A DNA stretch of 64,000 nucleotides. Source: Neobacillus pocheonensis (GTDB taxonomy: Bacteria > Bacillota > Bacilli > Bacillales > Cytobacillaceae). Below, piece by piece: positions 48,578-58,047 of this stretch (position 1 is the first letter of the stretch; every line of letters starts with the position of its first letter). The position numbers were made by a program, and so were the translations under genes. A model generated the notes under the pieces. The model was given only the letters and a program-made list of their open reading frames with translations, made no database searches and was not told the origin of the DNA. The stretch lies in assembly GCA_023702235.1 (NCBI GenBank), contig JAMQCR010000003.1, positions 272,501 through 336,500 of the forward strand, read 5' to 3'.

Positions 48578-49564
48578 ATGAATAGGATGATTTCATCAAG
48601 CTTAACGTTTGGGATTTACCCGCTAAGTGTGGCTGGCACACCTACTGGGTTGGCTGTCGGACCGACGGATAACTACGAAAAAGTTCAATTAGCGCTTCAA
48701 GACCTCCGAGGTGGGACAAAAACGCTGCATCCAAGAAACTATATCATTTATTACGGACCGGAATCGGAAGAAAAAATGTTATCTGTTGCGGAACACTATC
48801 TTTCAGCTGGTTTATTAGGGGACTTGACCGTAGGATGTCTCCAAGAGCCGGATATAGACCTTGAGAGCTATCTCGGTTTTATTCGAAAAATTATTAGCCA
48901 ATATGGGACTCATTTAGCTTCACTGCAAATTACGAACGAACCTAACTTGACGTTTATGGAAGGCTCCAAGGCATATGTAATAAAAGGACTTGTAGAAGGA
49001 GTGATTGCAGCAAAAAAGGAAACTCAAGATCGCAATCTTCCAATGAAAATTGGATTTGGTTCGGTTCCGGATGGACCTATGGCAGTTCCTCATTTTTGGG
49101 AAAATCTCGCTAAGGCTGGAGGGGAGACGTTTATAGATTCCCTCGATTTTGTAGGACATAATTTTTATGTGGATGTATTCGAGGAACCGCGGGATTTAAA
49201 AGAAATACCAGCTTCCGTGGAACGTACTCTTCGCAACTTAAGGGAAAGGAATTTTATTACTTGCGGAATACCAGCTTCAGTCCCTATCCGTGTTACTGAG
49301 AATGGCTGGCCTACCGGAAGGCATCCTTTTGCTAATATAGAAAGATCTTATGAGCAGCAAGCGAAAGTTCTAGAGATAGTTATACGAACAATCTATCATT
49401 TGCGGGAAGAGCTTAATATTTCTCATTATGAACTTTTTGGACTTCGGGATGCCGATAGCTCCAAAGATGATCTCTTCCATCAATTTGGGATTATGCGAGA
49501 TGATTATTCGACAAAACCCGCTTATGATACATTTAAAAAATTAATACATGAGCTCGGTATTTGA
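48578..49564 (+). CDS. Glycoside-hydrolase-like TIM-barrel protein
   Basis: This 328-residue cytoplasmic protein (no signal peptide) has two acidic signatures of clan GH-A barrels: LQITNEPNLTF near residue 118 (acid/base Glu after Asn) and IRVTENGWPTG near residue 240 (nucleophile Glu). DFVGHNFYVDVF lies between them. I cannot assign a GH family. It is followed by a sulfatase and its maturase, which suggests work on a sulfated sugar. AGGAGAG precedes the ATG. The catalytic role is inferred from motif spacing only. Confidence 0.55.
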   Translation: MNRMISSSLTFGIYPLSVAGTPTGLAVGPTDNYEKVQLALQDLRGGTKTLHPRNYIIYYGPESEEKMLSVAEHYLSAGLLGDLTVGCLQEPDIDLESYLGFIRKIISQYGTHLASLQITNEPNLTFMEGSKAYVIKGLVEGVIAAKKETQDRNLPMKIGFGSVPDGPMAVPHFWENLAKAGGETFIDSLDFVGHNFYVDVFEEPRDLKEIPASVERTLRNLRERNFITCGIPASVPIRVTENGWPTGRHPFANIERSYEQQAKVLEIVIRTIYHLREELNISHYELFGLRDADSSKDDLFHQFGIMRDDYSTKPAYDTFKKLIHELGI

Positions 49565-49584
49565 CCCACTTTAAAACGGTGTCC

Positions 49585-49617
49585 TTAAAAAAGGATGCTA
49601 CAACTAATCCTTTTTTA
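49585..49617 (+). terminator. Terminator between the glycosidase-like and sulfatase genes
   Basis: The stem TTAAAAAAGGAT/ATCCTTTTTTAA with loop GCTACAACTA is a strong hairpin ending in T. Confidence 0.75.
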
Positions 49618-49734
49618 AAAGAGCTTCTTTTTTAAGTAGATTTTTCATAATAAAAATGTCTCTTTAATAAATTACTTAATATATACGATCCATTTTCTAC
49701 GAACCTTGTACTACTATTTAGCAAGAAAGGACAG

Positions 49735-51969
49735 ATGGTAATGGGGATTAGGGCAGGACATGAAAGTTCCGATAAAAAATCTGATCTCAATGTAATATAT
49801 ATCGTCCTAGATGATGTGGGTTACTCGGCTTTAGGATGCTTTGGTTCAGAAATTAAAACGCCTAATATTGATTCTTTAGCTGAAAATGGCCTGCGGTATA
49901 ATAACTTTAATGTAACTCCTTTGTGTTCTCCAACTCGTGCTTGTCTTCTAACAGGCCGCAACTGCCACTCTGTTGGGGTTGGATTAGTAACGGAAATAGA
50001 TTGGGGACCTCAATACCCTAATAAACGTGGGAGAATTTCCGATACAGCTGCCACTTTGGCTGAGATCTTAAAGTTGAATGGGATGGCTACCTATATGGTT
50101 GGAAAGTGGCATCTGGTTCCTGGTCATGAAGCAGCATCAAGCGGACCGTTTGAAAACTGGCCACTCTCCAAAGGATTTGAGCGGTATTATGGCTTTTTAT
50201 TAGGAATGACGGATCAGTATTCGCCGGATTTAGTATACGATAATCATCGTGTCAAGAAGCCTGATCAATCTAATTATCATTTAACTTCGGACTTGGTTGA
50301 TAAAACGCTGGAATTTCTGACTGATCATATTTCTGTTACTCCGGACCGGCCATTCTTCTTATACTTAGCCTTCGGGGCACAGCATGAGCCTCATCAGGTA
50401 CCAAGAGAATTTATCGAAAAATATGATGGAGTTTACGATAAAGGGTGGGATCAGATAAGGGAAGAGAGATTCGAGCGACAAAAGGAAATAGGAGTTATTC
50501 CCCCTTACACAGAACTCGTTGAACGTAATCCAGGGATTAAGCCATGGGACGAACTGACAGCGAAAGAAAAATTATTGTTTATCAAGTTCCAACAGACGTA
50601 CGCTGGCTTTCTAACTCATACGGATCAGCAAATTGGCAGACTGCTGCATTTCCTAAAATCAAAAAACAAGCTAGATAATACCATGATTGTTTTACTTTCT
50701 GATAACGGAGGCAGTCAGGAAGGAGGCTGGAATGGTTCCATTAATGATGCTGCCTACTTCAATAGTATCGAGGAAAATATTGATGCCATGTTTGACCATA
50801 TAGATGAAATAGGAGGACCTTCCACAAGTCCCAATTATCCTAAAGGATGGGCGCAAGTTTGTAATACCCCTTTTAAATATTATAAGCAAAATACGTTTTT
50901 TGGAGGGACTCATGTCCCCCTCATCATCCATTGCCCTCAAAATATTCCTGACCGTGGATCCATTCGCTCCCAATTTTATCATGCTATCGATATTACTCCT
51001 ACAATACTAGACCTTCTAAACATTGAGGCTCCGCAAAGTTATGAAGGTGTTCCACAGATGCCGCTTCATGGTGTAAGTATGATGGACACATTTACAGAAC
51101 CGCATGCCCCAACAAAGAGAAAAACACAGTATTTTGAAATGCTTGGACACAGGGCAATTTGGAAAGATGGGTGGGTTGCAGTTACCTATCATGAAACAGG
51201 TATGCCTTTTGATAAAGATCATTGGGAGTTATACAATGTAAACCAAGATTTTTCTCAAAAGTATAATCTAGCGGTAAAGTATCCGGGAAAATTAAAAGAG
51301 CTTCAAGAAATATGGTGGCAAGAAGCCAAGAAATACAGTGTCCTACCTTTAAATGACAGCCCATTTATAAAAGGGTATAAAGGCTTGCAGGAGGGGAGAA
51401 CAACGTTCATCTTCTATCCTGGCATGGCTCATTTGCCAACAAGTGCTGCTCCAACAATAACACTTTCTTCTTACTCGATCACAGTTCCAATCTTTCGTTC
51501 GAATCGTACAGCAGAAGGTGTATTAATTGCTCATGGCAGCCATTCAAGCGGCTATACATTATATATCAAGGATAACTACTTATTATATGAATATAATTAT
51601 GTTGGCACTGTCTATAAAATTCAATCTTCTGTTGAAGTACCGGTTGGTCATTCAACTATACGATTTGAATTTAAAAGAGAAATGATCTTACAAGGAACGG
51701 GCAAGCTTTATATCGATGGACAACTGGTTGGCACACTTTATATGCCTCGTACATTACCATTTGTTATTTCTGTTGAAGGATTGGATATAGGTCGTGATCG
51801 ATTAACAGCCGTGAGCCCTAACTATCCATTGCCGGAATTTCCGTTTGGTGGGCGAATAGAGAAAGCGGTCATTGAACTTCATGATGATTATGAATATAGC
51901 AAGTTTTTTAAAAAGGAAAAAAGAGATCCGATTTACATTAATATAGATGGAACGATTAGTTATCTTTAA
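49735..51969 (+). CDS. Long arylsulfatase (Cys-type, type I)
   Basis: This 744-residue type I sulfatase has the sulfatase signature LCSPTRACLLTGR near residue 65. In that motif the Cys is converted to formylglycine, and the C-x-P-x-R form needs a maturase. Metal ligands are in IVLDDVGYSALGCFG and LLSDNGGSQEGGW; MVGKWHL is the second conserved block. Residues from about 560 form a C-terminal beta-sandwich (YSITVPIFRSNRTAEGVLIA) typical of the long AtsA/AtsD-type arylsulfatases. There is no signal peptide, so the enzyme is probably cytoplasmic. Substrate unknown. The maturase gene follows 49 bp later. Confidence 0.88.
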   Translation: MVMGIRAGHESSDKKSDLNVIYIVLDDVGYSALGCFGSEIKTPNIDSLAENGLRYNNFNVTPLCSPTRACLLTGRNCHSVGVGLVTEIDWGPQYPNKRGRISDTAATLAEILKLNGMATYMVGKWHLVPGHEAASSGPFENWPLSKGFERYYGFLLGMTDQYSPDLVYDNHRVKKPDQSNYHLTSDLVDKTLEFLTDHISVTPDRPFFLYLAFGAQHEPHQVPREFIEKYDGVYDKGWDQIREERFERQKEIGVIPPYTELVERNPGIKPWDELTAKEKLLFIKFQQTYAGFLTHTDQQIGRLLHFLKSKNKLDNTMIVLLSDNGGSQEGGWNGSINDAAYFNSIEENIDAMFDHIDEIGGPSTSPNYPKGWAQVCNTPFKYYKQNTFFGGTHVPLIIHCPQNIPDRGSIRSQFYHAIDITPTILDLLNIEAPQSYEGVPQMPLHGVSMMDTFTEPHAPTKRKTQYFEMLGHRAIWKDGWVAVTYHETGMPFDKDHWELYNVNQDFSQKYNLAVKYPGKLKELQEIWWQEAKKYSVLPLNDSPFIKGYKGLQEGRTTFIFYPGMAHLPTSAAPTITLSSYSITVPIFRSNRTAEGVLIAHGSHSSGYTLYIKDNYLLYEYNYVGTVYKIQSSVEVPVGHSTIRFEFKREMILQGTGKLYIDGQLVGTLYMPRTLPFVISVEGLDIGRDRLTAVSPNYPLPEFPFGGRIEKAVIELHDDYEYSKFFKKEKRDPIYINIDGTISYL

Positions 51970-52018
51970 ATGGCCTGTGAAGATTGGAACGATGCTTTTA
52001 CAGAAAAGAGGTAACAAA

Positions 52019-53262
52019 TTGGGTAAGTACAACAGTTTCCACATTCTTGCTAAGCCAACAGGTCCGATTTGTAATCTGGATTGTACGTACTGCTATTACA
52101 CGGAAAAGGAAGCTTATTTTCCTAAGGATCATTCCTTCCGAATGTCTGAAGCTGTTTTAGATTCATATATTAAACAGTATATTGCCTCCCAGGACACACA
52201 AGAAATTGTCTTTGCATGGCAGGGTGGAGAACCAACATTAATAAGGGAGACTTTTTTCACAAGGCTGTATCTCTTCAAAAAAAGTATGGGAGCGGTAAAA
52301 AAATCACAAATACGATTCAAACGAATGGAACATTATTAAATGACCATTGGTGTGAATTCTTTTCAGCCCAGCATTTTTTGGTTGGTCTAAGCTTAGATGG
52401 ACCAGAGCATATTCATGATAGGTACCGGATTGACCGTGGTGGAAAACCGACATTTGAATTGGTGATGAAGGCACTTTCCCTGTTAAAGAAACATTGCGTA
52501 GAATTTAATATACTTACCTGTGTTACGAGACATTCTGCTTATAAACCTCTGGAAATCTATCATTTTTTTAAAGACCAAGCCATTCAATTTATACAGTTTA
52601 TCCCTATTGTAGAAAGAGAAGTGAATAAAGGAGCGGCAGAGCTGTCATTAAGCCATGCAACACCTCCATCTTTATTTATGGAAGATGCTCAACAAACAGT
52701 AACTCCTTGGACGGTAGAGCAAGAAATGTATGGAGAGTTCCTTATTCAAATATTTAATGAGTGGGTTAAGCATGATGTAGGATCGGTTTATGTCATGAAT
52801 TTTGAATGGGCATTGGCTTCGTGGGTAGGAATCCCGTCACCAGTCTGTATTTTTTCGGAAGAGTGTGGCCGAGCTGTAGCCATGGAACATAATGGTGATC
52901 TGTTTTCTTGTGATCATTACGTTTATCCTGAATATCGATTAGGAAATATTAAAGATGGCTTAATAAATATGATTAATCTGTCATCACAGCTTGAATTTGG
53001 TAAGAAAAAGCGAGAAACACTTCCCTCAGTATGCATAAATTGCGAGGTTCGATTCGCTTGCCATGGCGAATGCCCTAAACATAGATTTCTAGTTTCAGAT
53101 CAAAATGAGCCAGGATTAAATTATCTTTGCGCATCCTATAAGAAATACTTTAAGCATATTAATCCATACATGAAAATGATGAGCCAGCTTTTACAAGATG
53201 GATTGCCTGCTTCCCATATTAAAGAAATATTTATGGATCAAGATGGTCCTCCTAAAATCTAA
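52019..53262 (+). CDS. Anaerobic sulfatase maturase, radical SAM/SPASM (one frameshift)
   Basis: This radical SAM enzyme (anSME) oxidises the active-site Cys of sulfatases to formylglycine. The radical cluster motif is CNLDCTYCYY near the start (FHILAKPTGPICNLDCTYCY). SPASM cysteines appear in PVCIFSEECGRAVAMEHNGD, LFSCDHYVYPEYRLGNI and CINCEVRFACHGECPKHRF. A missing G at 52245-52247 splits the frame; restored, it reads GGEPTLIRGDFFHKAV. The start is TTG at 52019 behind AGAGGT. Length about 414 residues, normal. Its partner is almost certainly the preceding sulfatase. Confidence 0.9.
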
Positions 53263-53386
53263 AATAGGGTATTTCCACTTTTTCTCTTCTTGTTATTATT
53301 TATTCATTCTCCAGTATATTCAGTATCATCATGGACTCCTAGTAGACTTTCCAGCATAATGATTGGAATTTCGGGGCACACAAAAA

Positions 53387-53409
53387 GGGAGAATAATCAT
53401 TATTCTCCC
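53387..53409. terminator. Bidirectional terminator between the maturase and FMN reductase genes
   Basis: GGGAGAATAAT and its inverted copy form a near-perfect palindrome, followed on the minus strand by a T run. Confidence 0.75.
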
Positions 53410-53437
53410 CCGTTTACCTCTATTTTTTGTCAAGGTT

Positions 53438-53986
53438 TTATCGCAAGGTTTTTAATGCACCACTCCAAGCGATAACTTGGTCAAGCATTGCATTTACATT
53501 TTCAAGGTGTAATTCAGCTGGTTTGAAAACACTTCCGTTTTCAAAGTCTGTAAATAATGATAATGTTGGGTGTACGCGAACGTCAGCAATAAGTAATTCA
53601 CCCATAATTCCACGTAGATGTTCAGCAGCACGGGCTCCGCCTGTTGAACCATAGCTTACGATTCCTGCAGCTTTATTGTTCCATGCATCACGTGCTGAAT
53701 CAAGTGCATTTTTTAATGCTCCTGTAATGCTGTGATTGTATTCTTGAACAATAAATACGAATCCATCTAAGCTGTCAAGTTTTTCATTCCATGCTTGTAA
53801 TCCTGGTTCTGCGCCAGTGCCTTCGCCTAAAAATGGTAATTTAAAGTCTGCAATATCCACGATTTCATACTCTGCATCAGCTCGTTTGTCTGCAATTCCT
53901 TTTACCCATTCTCCTACTTGTGGACTTACGCGTCCTTGACGTGTGCTTCCTAAGATAATACCGATTTTTAATTTTGCGTTTGTCAT
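53438..53986 (-). CDS. NAD(P)H-dependent FMN reductase (flavodoxin fold)
   Basis: The product MTNAKLKIGIILGSTRQGRV has the FMN phosphate loop GSTRQGR, then FVFIVQEYNHSITGALKNAL and GIVSYGSTGGARAAEHLRGI, the signature of NADPH-dependent FMN/quinone reductases (YhdA/azoreductase-like). The ATG at 53986 has AGGAGG eight bases before it and gives 182 residues. An in-frame ATG at 54037 (adding MGLLNKLFGNSIKEEET) also has GGGAGGTG upstream, so a longer form is possible. A long inverted repeat upstream suggests regulation by a MarR-type repressor. Confidence 0.87.
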   Translation of the reverse strand: MTNAKLKIGIILGSTRQGRVSPQVGEWVKGIADKRADAEYEIVDIADFKLPFLGEGTGAEPGLQAWNEKLDSLDGFVFIVQEYNHSITGALKNALDSARDAWNNKAAGIVSYGSTGGARAAEHLRGIMGELLIADVRVHPTLSLFTDFENGSVFKPAELHLENVNAMLDQVIAWSGALKTLR

Positions 53987-54092
53987 TGTTTCTTCCTCCT
54001 TAATTGAATTTCCAAATAATTTGTTTAAAAGACCCATTTTCTGCACCTCCCAACATGGTTTGTCCCTACTATATCTTTCTTAGCCCATCTGT

Positions 54093-54133
54093 TTATTATC
54101 TCGAATTATAATATTTTTAATTCGAGATAATAA
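54093..54133. promoter_or_regulatory. 16-bp inverted repeat, putative repressor operator of the FMN reductase
   Basis: TTATTATCTCGAATTA (54093-54108) and TAATTCGAGATAATAA (54118-54133) are perfect inverted copies with a nine-base AT-rich centre. The half-site ATCTCGAATT resembles operators of MhqR-type (MarR family) quinone-responsive repressors in Bacillus, although these are usually closer together. It lies upstream of the reductase on its strand. Confidence 0.6.
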
Positions 54134-54168
54134 TAATACAGGGCGAAGATTTTGTCAAACATTTGCTT

Positions 54169-54525
54169 TTAATCTCCTTTTGGCCATGAATAGACAAGAT
54201 AAGTACATGTTGCGACAATGGCTAATCCATTTACTAGATGTATTGCTTTCACGAACGGTTGATTTATATGTAAAAGCAAAGGCTGGATAAACAGGAAGAG
54301 AACCAATAATGACGAAAATCCAATGATTTTACCACCTGTTCTTCCTATTAGAGCTACTATTAACAGGATTACAGAACAAACCAAAAGGAGCATGCCGGTT
54401 ATCTGATGAATCTTGAAACTCGCCGCTTGAAACACTCCCATTCCTGCAAAAAAGAATTCTACAACTAAGCAAAATAGTATCACAATGCTAAGAAAGTAAT
54501 GTACGTTTGATAATATCCTTTTCAT
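54169..54525 (-). CDS. DUF6220-like four-helix membrane protein
   Basis: This 118-residue protein has four membrane segments (NVHYFLSIVILFCLVVEFFF; HQITGMLLLVCSVILLIVAL; IIGFSSLLVLFLFIQPLLLH; KAIHLVNGLAIVATCTYLVY). Histidines sit near the starts of helices 1, 2 and 4 and the end of helix 3, a layout seen in small haem-binding-like membrane proteins. The family name is from memory and uncertain. Function unknown. Confidence 0.6.
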   Translation of the reverse strand: MKRILSNVHYFLSIVILFCLVVEFFFAGMGVFQAASFKIHQITGMLLLVCSVILLIVALIGRTGGKIIGFSSLLVLFLFIQPLLLHINQPFVKAIHLVNGLAIVATCTYLVYSWPKGD

Positions 54526-54590
54526 TTAACTGACTCCTTAAATTTATGTGGCTGGCAAACTACTTAATCAATTTGACAGCCACTAGATTG

Positions 54591-54803
54591 TTATTTTTTT
54601 AGAACATCGATTAATCTTCGGTATTCCTCTTCGTTAATCTCACCGCTCGCCAAACGTTTTCTGAGAATGGAATCCGCTTCGTCAGCCGAGCCGCAGCGGC
54701 CACCTCTATATTTACGAAAAGCCACTACTCGAAAAATAATAAATCCAATAACTAGAATCAAAAACAAAAATCCGACCCACGGGTGCCCATGATGTGCCCA
54801 CAT
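54591..54803 (-). CDS. Small SHOCT-domain membrane protein
   Basis: This 70-residue protein has one membrane helix (HPWVGFLFLILVIGFIIFRV) and a C-terminal SHOCT motif (ADSILRKRLASGEINEEEYR). SHOCT peptides are short oligomerising tails found on many small membrane proteins. AAGGAGG precedes the ATG. Function unknown. Confidence 0.8.
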   Translation of the reverse strand: MWAHHGHPWVGFLFLILVIGFIIFRVVAFRKYRGGRCGSADEADSILRKRLASGEINEEEYRRLIDVLKK

Positions 54804-55035
54804 ATTTATGTCCTCCTTAATAAGATTTTTTTCCTCGATGCCGCCAATTTAACAGCACACCATCATATTAACCGCTGAATATCTCAAACTAGGTTGTAAA
54901 ATGTCACGAAACCATCAACAACCCATCACAGATTAGCAACAAGTCAGTTGTGGAAACTTTGTTTTTTTTGAATGTGGTAAACTAAAGCTAATTAAGTGTG
55001 CATAGGCAATAAACTGTGAGAAATGGAGGGCTTCT

Positions 55036-55728
55036 GTGAAGCAATTACTAACAGTATTAGTGGTGGATGATGACAACAGTATCGTTGATTTGATGCGCGA
55101 CTTTTTGGAGAACGGTGGGTTTCAAGTGGAATCAGCGTATGATACAAGTCAGGCGATAACCTTATTGCAGCAAAAGCAGGTTGATTGCATCATTCTTGAT
55201 ATTATGATGCCTGGGCAAACGGGATTCGATCTGTGTCGGCAGATCCGTTCCACTAGTGATGTGCCCATCTTGTTCCTTAGCGCACGTGATGATGATGTGA
55301 ACAAGATTCGAGGGCTGGGTTTAGGGGCCGATGATTATATCGTTAAAACGGCTTCTCCAGCAGAAGTAGTGGCACGAGTCAGGGCAGTTTTACGAAGGTA
55401 CGGTGCTCAGCAGGGTACCCGTTTGATGACATTGAACTATGGTCCTCTGGTGTTGGATTTAACGGCAATGGAAGTACGGGTAAACGGGAAGGAAATTTCC
55501 TTTACGCCAAGGGAATATGAGCTCCTGCGTTTGTTAGCTGAGCATCCACGTCAGGTATTTACTTATGAGCATTTACTGGAAACGTTTTGGAGCGGCGTGG
55601 GTGACAAACATACGGTCAGAGTTCATATTTCCCGCATTCGGGAGAAGATCGAAGTCGATCCCAATAATCCTCAATATATTGTCAATGTGTGGGGAGTTGG
55701 GTACCGCTTCGAGGGGATACCGACATGA
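55036..55728 (+). CDS. OmpR-family response regulator
   Basis: This 230-residue regulator has a receiver domain (TVLVVDDDNSIVDLMRDFLE; phosphoacceptor in CIILDIMMPGQTG; GADDYIVKTASPAEVVARVR) and a winged helix (SFTPREYELLRLLAEHPRQV; YIVNVWGVGYRFEG). In the usual KP motif the Pro is replaced (VKTASP). The start is GTG at 55036 behind GGAGGG. It overlaps the kinase gene (ATGA). The signal and target are unknown. Confidence 0.9.
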   Translation: MKQLLTVLVVDDDNSIVDLMRDFLENGGFQVESAYDTSQAITLLQQKQVDCIILDIMMPGQTGFDLCRQIRSTSDVPILFLSARDDDVNKIRGLGLGADDYIVKTASPAEVVARVRAVLRRYGAQQGTRLMTLNYGPLVLDLTAMEVRVNGKEISFTPREYELLRLLAEHPRQVFTYEHLLETFWSGVGDKHTVRVHISRIREKIEVDPNNPQYIVNVWGVGYRFEGIPT

Positions 55729-57025
55729 AGACGCTTCGAATTCGCAAATTCATGGTTGTTGGCATGGTTTCAGTTGTTATTTTACCATGGTTTATATATT
55801 TCATTATTCACTTTAGTACGTTTCAGGGCGGCTCCCAGCAACAGAGTCAGAAGTTGAATGAAGCCATAAATATGATTGTCACCAATTCAGCGGAGTGGAC
55901 AAATCCTGCATGGCAAAAAAAATTACAGAAACGGCTTTCAAGTACGAACATTAATGCGGTAATCCTTTCACCGTCTAAGCAGCAGATTTTTAAATTCGGT
56001 AATTGGCACGAGAATCCCTGGCTGTCAAACCAACAAATCACGGTCATAGAGGACGGAAGAGTCTTGGGAACGGTGAAAGTATTTTCTAAAGGAGAGAATG
56101 ATATATTCGCACGCCTTTCAGCGTTGACCGCCTTGATTCTTGCCATTTTCCTTGTTGGGTCTCAAATGCAGAGGTCTGTCGTTAAGCCGCTCGAAGCAAT
56201 GAGCGGAACAGCGCGGAGGATTGCCGAGGGAGATCTTGATTTAAATCTGCCGGTTTCTCGTGTCACGGAAATCGCTCAGGTACGGACTGGTTTTGAGGTT
56301 ATGGTAACAGGTCTTCGTGAATCCTTTCAAAAACAAGCCAAATTGGAGGAAGAAAGACGCTTCTTCATTGGGGCGATTGCCCACGACTTGCGGACGCCAT
56401 TATTTGCCTTAAGAGGTTACTTGGATGGCTTGGAACAAGGGATTGCTGCATCACCTGAAAAAATTGCGAAGTATGTGAGGGTATGTAGAGAAAAGTCAGA
56501 TCAGCTCGATCGACTCGTATCAGACCTGTTTGCCTTCACGAAACTTGAATATATGGAACAAACGTTACAATATGAAAAAGTGGATATTGAACGTATATTG
56601 GATAGATCGATTGATAGTCTGATGCCGCTAGCACAGGAAAAAAGTATTTCTATTGTAAAGGAGTCCCCTCCTTATCGATGCGAGGTCTTAGGAGATTCAC
56701 ATTTATTGGAGCGTGCAATGAACAATTTGTTAGATAATGCACTGAGGCACACACCACATGATGGAAAAATTATCATTCATTGGGATAAAAGCCTAGAAAA
56801 AACAATGATCACAGTCAAGGATACTGGCCAGGTTTTACATTGGAGGACATGCAACGTGTGTTCGAGCCATTGTACCGGGGAGAAATGTCAAGGAATCGGG
56901 CAACCGGAGGAGCGGGACTAGGACTAACGATTGCCAGACGGATTTTCAAAGCTCATGGTGGGGAGCTTGCTGCATCAAATGGTGCTGATTGCGGCGCAGT
57001 ACTCACGGGCTGGTTAGCGGTTTGA
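55725..57025 (+). CDS. Sensor histidine kinase with HAMP domain (one frameshift)
   Basis: This is the kinase partner of the preceding regulator. Two membrane segments (about residues 10-30 and 125-145) flank a short external domain. HAMP (VVKPLEAMSGTARRIAEGDL), HisKA (FIGAIAHDLRTPLFALRGYL) and ATPase blocks (ERAMNNLLDNALRHTPHDGK) follow. A base is missing at 56826-56829 inside GGCC; restored, the end reads FTLEDMQRVFEPLYRGEMSR and GGAGLGLTIARRIFKAHGGE. About 433 residues. Confidence 0.9.
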
Positions 57026-57058
57026 TTGAAAGAAACAATATAAAAAGCGAGTCAAAAT

Positions 57059-57103
57059 GGGAGTCATTCCGCTTGCTGGAAGACTCCTTCATTTTTTAAA
57101 ATA
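57059..57103 (+). terminator. Terminator after the kinase gene
   Basis: The stem GGGAGTC/GACTCC is followed by TTCATTTTTTAAA. Confidence 0.7.
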
Positions 57104-57151
57104 TATTTAGAGTGAATTTTGAAAAATAAAAGGATTCGGCACTTCCTTTTT

Positions 57152-57859
57152 TCACCATTCCTTTGGCTCATAGTTTAGATCATTAAATAGTTGATTGCGT
57201 TCTTTTTTAGATAAATCTCGCCACTGTCCATGAGGAAGGCTACCTAAGTGTATATTCATGATTCGCGTTCGCTGCAGCCTGACAACACTGTATCCAAGTG
57301 CTGTACACATACGGCGGATTTGCCGATTCAAACCTTGTGTTAATATAATTTGAAAAACATATTTTGAAAGCTGTACGACTTCACATGGAAGTGTTTTTGT
57401 ATCTAAAATTTCGACTCCCTTAGCCATTTTCCTCAGGAAATCAGAAGAGATTGGCTTGTCTACGGTAACAATATACTCTTTTTCGTGCTTATTTTCAGCA
57501 CGCAAAATTTCGTTGACAATATCCCCATCATTCGTAAGAAGAATCAAGCCATCTGAATCTTTATCCAGACGCCCAATATGAAAAATCCTTAAAGGATGAT
57601 TAACTAAATCAATAATATTTCCTTTAATATGTTTCTCTGTTGTACAGGTAATGCCCACGGGTTTATTTAAGGCGATATAGACGTAATTTCTTGCCATCCG
57701 GATGGCATTTCCGTTGACTCGAACGTCATCGCCGGGTTCGACCTGACTGCCTATTAGTGCAATCTTACCATTTATCGTGACTCTTCCTTCACTAATTAAT
57801 TTATCTGCCCCGCGCCTAGATGTTGTTCCAGACTCGCTAATAAACTTATTAATCCGCAT
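57152..57859 (-). CDS. rluF: 23S rRNA pseudouridine synthase RluF type
   Basis: This 235-residue enzyme has an S4 RNA-binding domain (MRINKFISESGTTSRRGADK) and an RsuA-type catalytic domain with the active-site Asp in GRLDKDSDGLILLTND. QGLNRQIRRMCTALGYSVVR and the closing LPHGQWRDLSKKE fit RluF, which modifies the 2604 region of 23S rRNA. It could be named RluB/RsuA-like, but the motifs and length favour RluF. Confidence 0.86.
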   Translation of the reverse strand: MRINKFISESGTTSRRGADKLISEGRVTINGKIALIGSQVEPGDDVRVNGNAIRMARNYVYIALNKPVGITCTTEKHIKGNIIDLVNHPLRIFHIGRLDKDSDGLILLTNDGDIVNEILRAENKHEKEYIVTVDKPISSDFLRKMAKGVEILDTKTLPCEVVQLSKYVFQIILTQGLNRQIRRMCTALGYSVVRLQRTRIMNIHLGSLPHGQWRDLSKKERNQLFNDLNYEPKEW

Positions 57860-58047
57860 GTTTACACACCCTTAAGAGTAGAACTGTATGTATAAGGATA
57901 CCCAACAACCAGCTTATTTTCAAGGACTTTCAAACGGCCGATTAGGTGCATAGGTCTGTGGAAAGGCGGATAATGAATCGTTTCCATTTTGAATAAGTGA
58001 ATAATATGGAAATTGGTTAGATATGTTGTAATAAGGGGGAAATTAAA

